Source: Verrucomicrobiales bacterium (GTDB taxonomy: Bacteria; Verrucomicrobiota; Verrucomicrobiia; Limisphaerales; F1-80-MAGS106). From it: a DNA stretch of 5,580 nt. Every line of letters begins with the position of its first letter. Position 1 is the stretch's first letter. The position numbers and the translations under genes were made by a program. The stretch is from assembly GCA_947487925.1 (NCBI GenBank), contig CANLCA010000241.1:1-5580 (forward strand), given 5' to 3'. The notes under the pieces were generated by a model. It saw only the letters and a list, made by a program, of their open reading frames with translations. It was not told where the DNA came from and ran no database searches. Shown here piece after piece: positions 5,580-5,580 of the stretch.

Positions 5580-5580
5580 C

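Overview
The window is chromosomal DNA of moderately high GC content, read here as bacterial and most likely from the Verrucomicrobiota (possibly a soil or freshwater relative of Pedosphaera). This placement is inference. It rests on a plant/chlamydia-like LeuD, a Tat-exported TIM-barrel sugar isomerase of a type common in Verrucomicrobiota and Planctomycetota, few Shine-Dalgarno sequences, and interspersed intergenic repeats. No rRNA, tRNA, CRISPR array, complete insertion sequence or phage gene is visible.

Layout, left to right. Positions 3-137 (+) hold the last 44 codons of an unrecognised gene that enters from outside. Then come two minus-strand housekeeping genes, transcribed right to left: ndk (892-1308) and leuD (211-759), 132 nt apart. 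A divergent control region at 1327-1419 separates ndk from serS (1420-2727, +). serS overlaps glgA (2724-4214, +) by the four bases ATGA. Convergent with glgA, after a 20-nt gap, is a minus-strand gene for a Tat-signal xylose-isomerase-like TIM-barrel protein (4235-5179). Upstream of that gene lies a ~200-bp element with inverted ends (5251-5452). The right end of that element overlaps the stop codon of a further minus-strand gene that runs off the right edge (5451-5579).

The genes do not form one pathway. leuD belongs to leucine biosynthesis, ndk balances nucleoside triphosphates, serS charges serine tRNA, glgA makes glycogen, and the exported isomerase probably acts on carbohydrate outside the cytoplasm. 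The only strong sign of co-expression is the serS-glgA overlap.

The most interesting signals are regulatory and repeat-related. serS has a perfect TATAAT box ending 6 nt before its ATG and no ribosome binding site, which predicts a leaderless mRNA. The isomerase gene shows a weaker copy of the same geometry. A 25-bp dyad lies over the serS promoter. A 22/23-bp inverted repeat flanks a ~150-bp spacer near the right end, and 16 bases of its right end recur between ndk and leuD. I see no convincing new multi-gene system; most of the window is ordinary housekeeping sequence.
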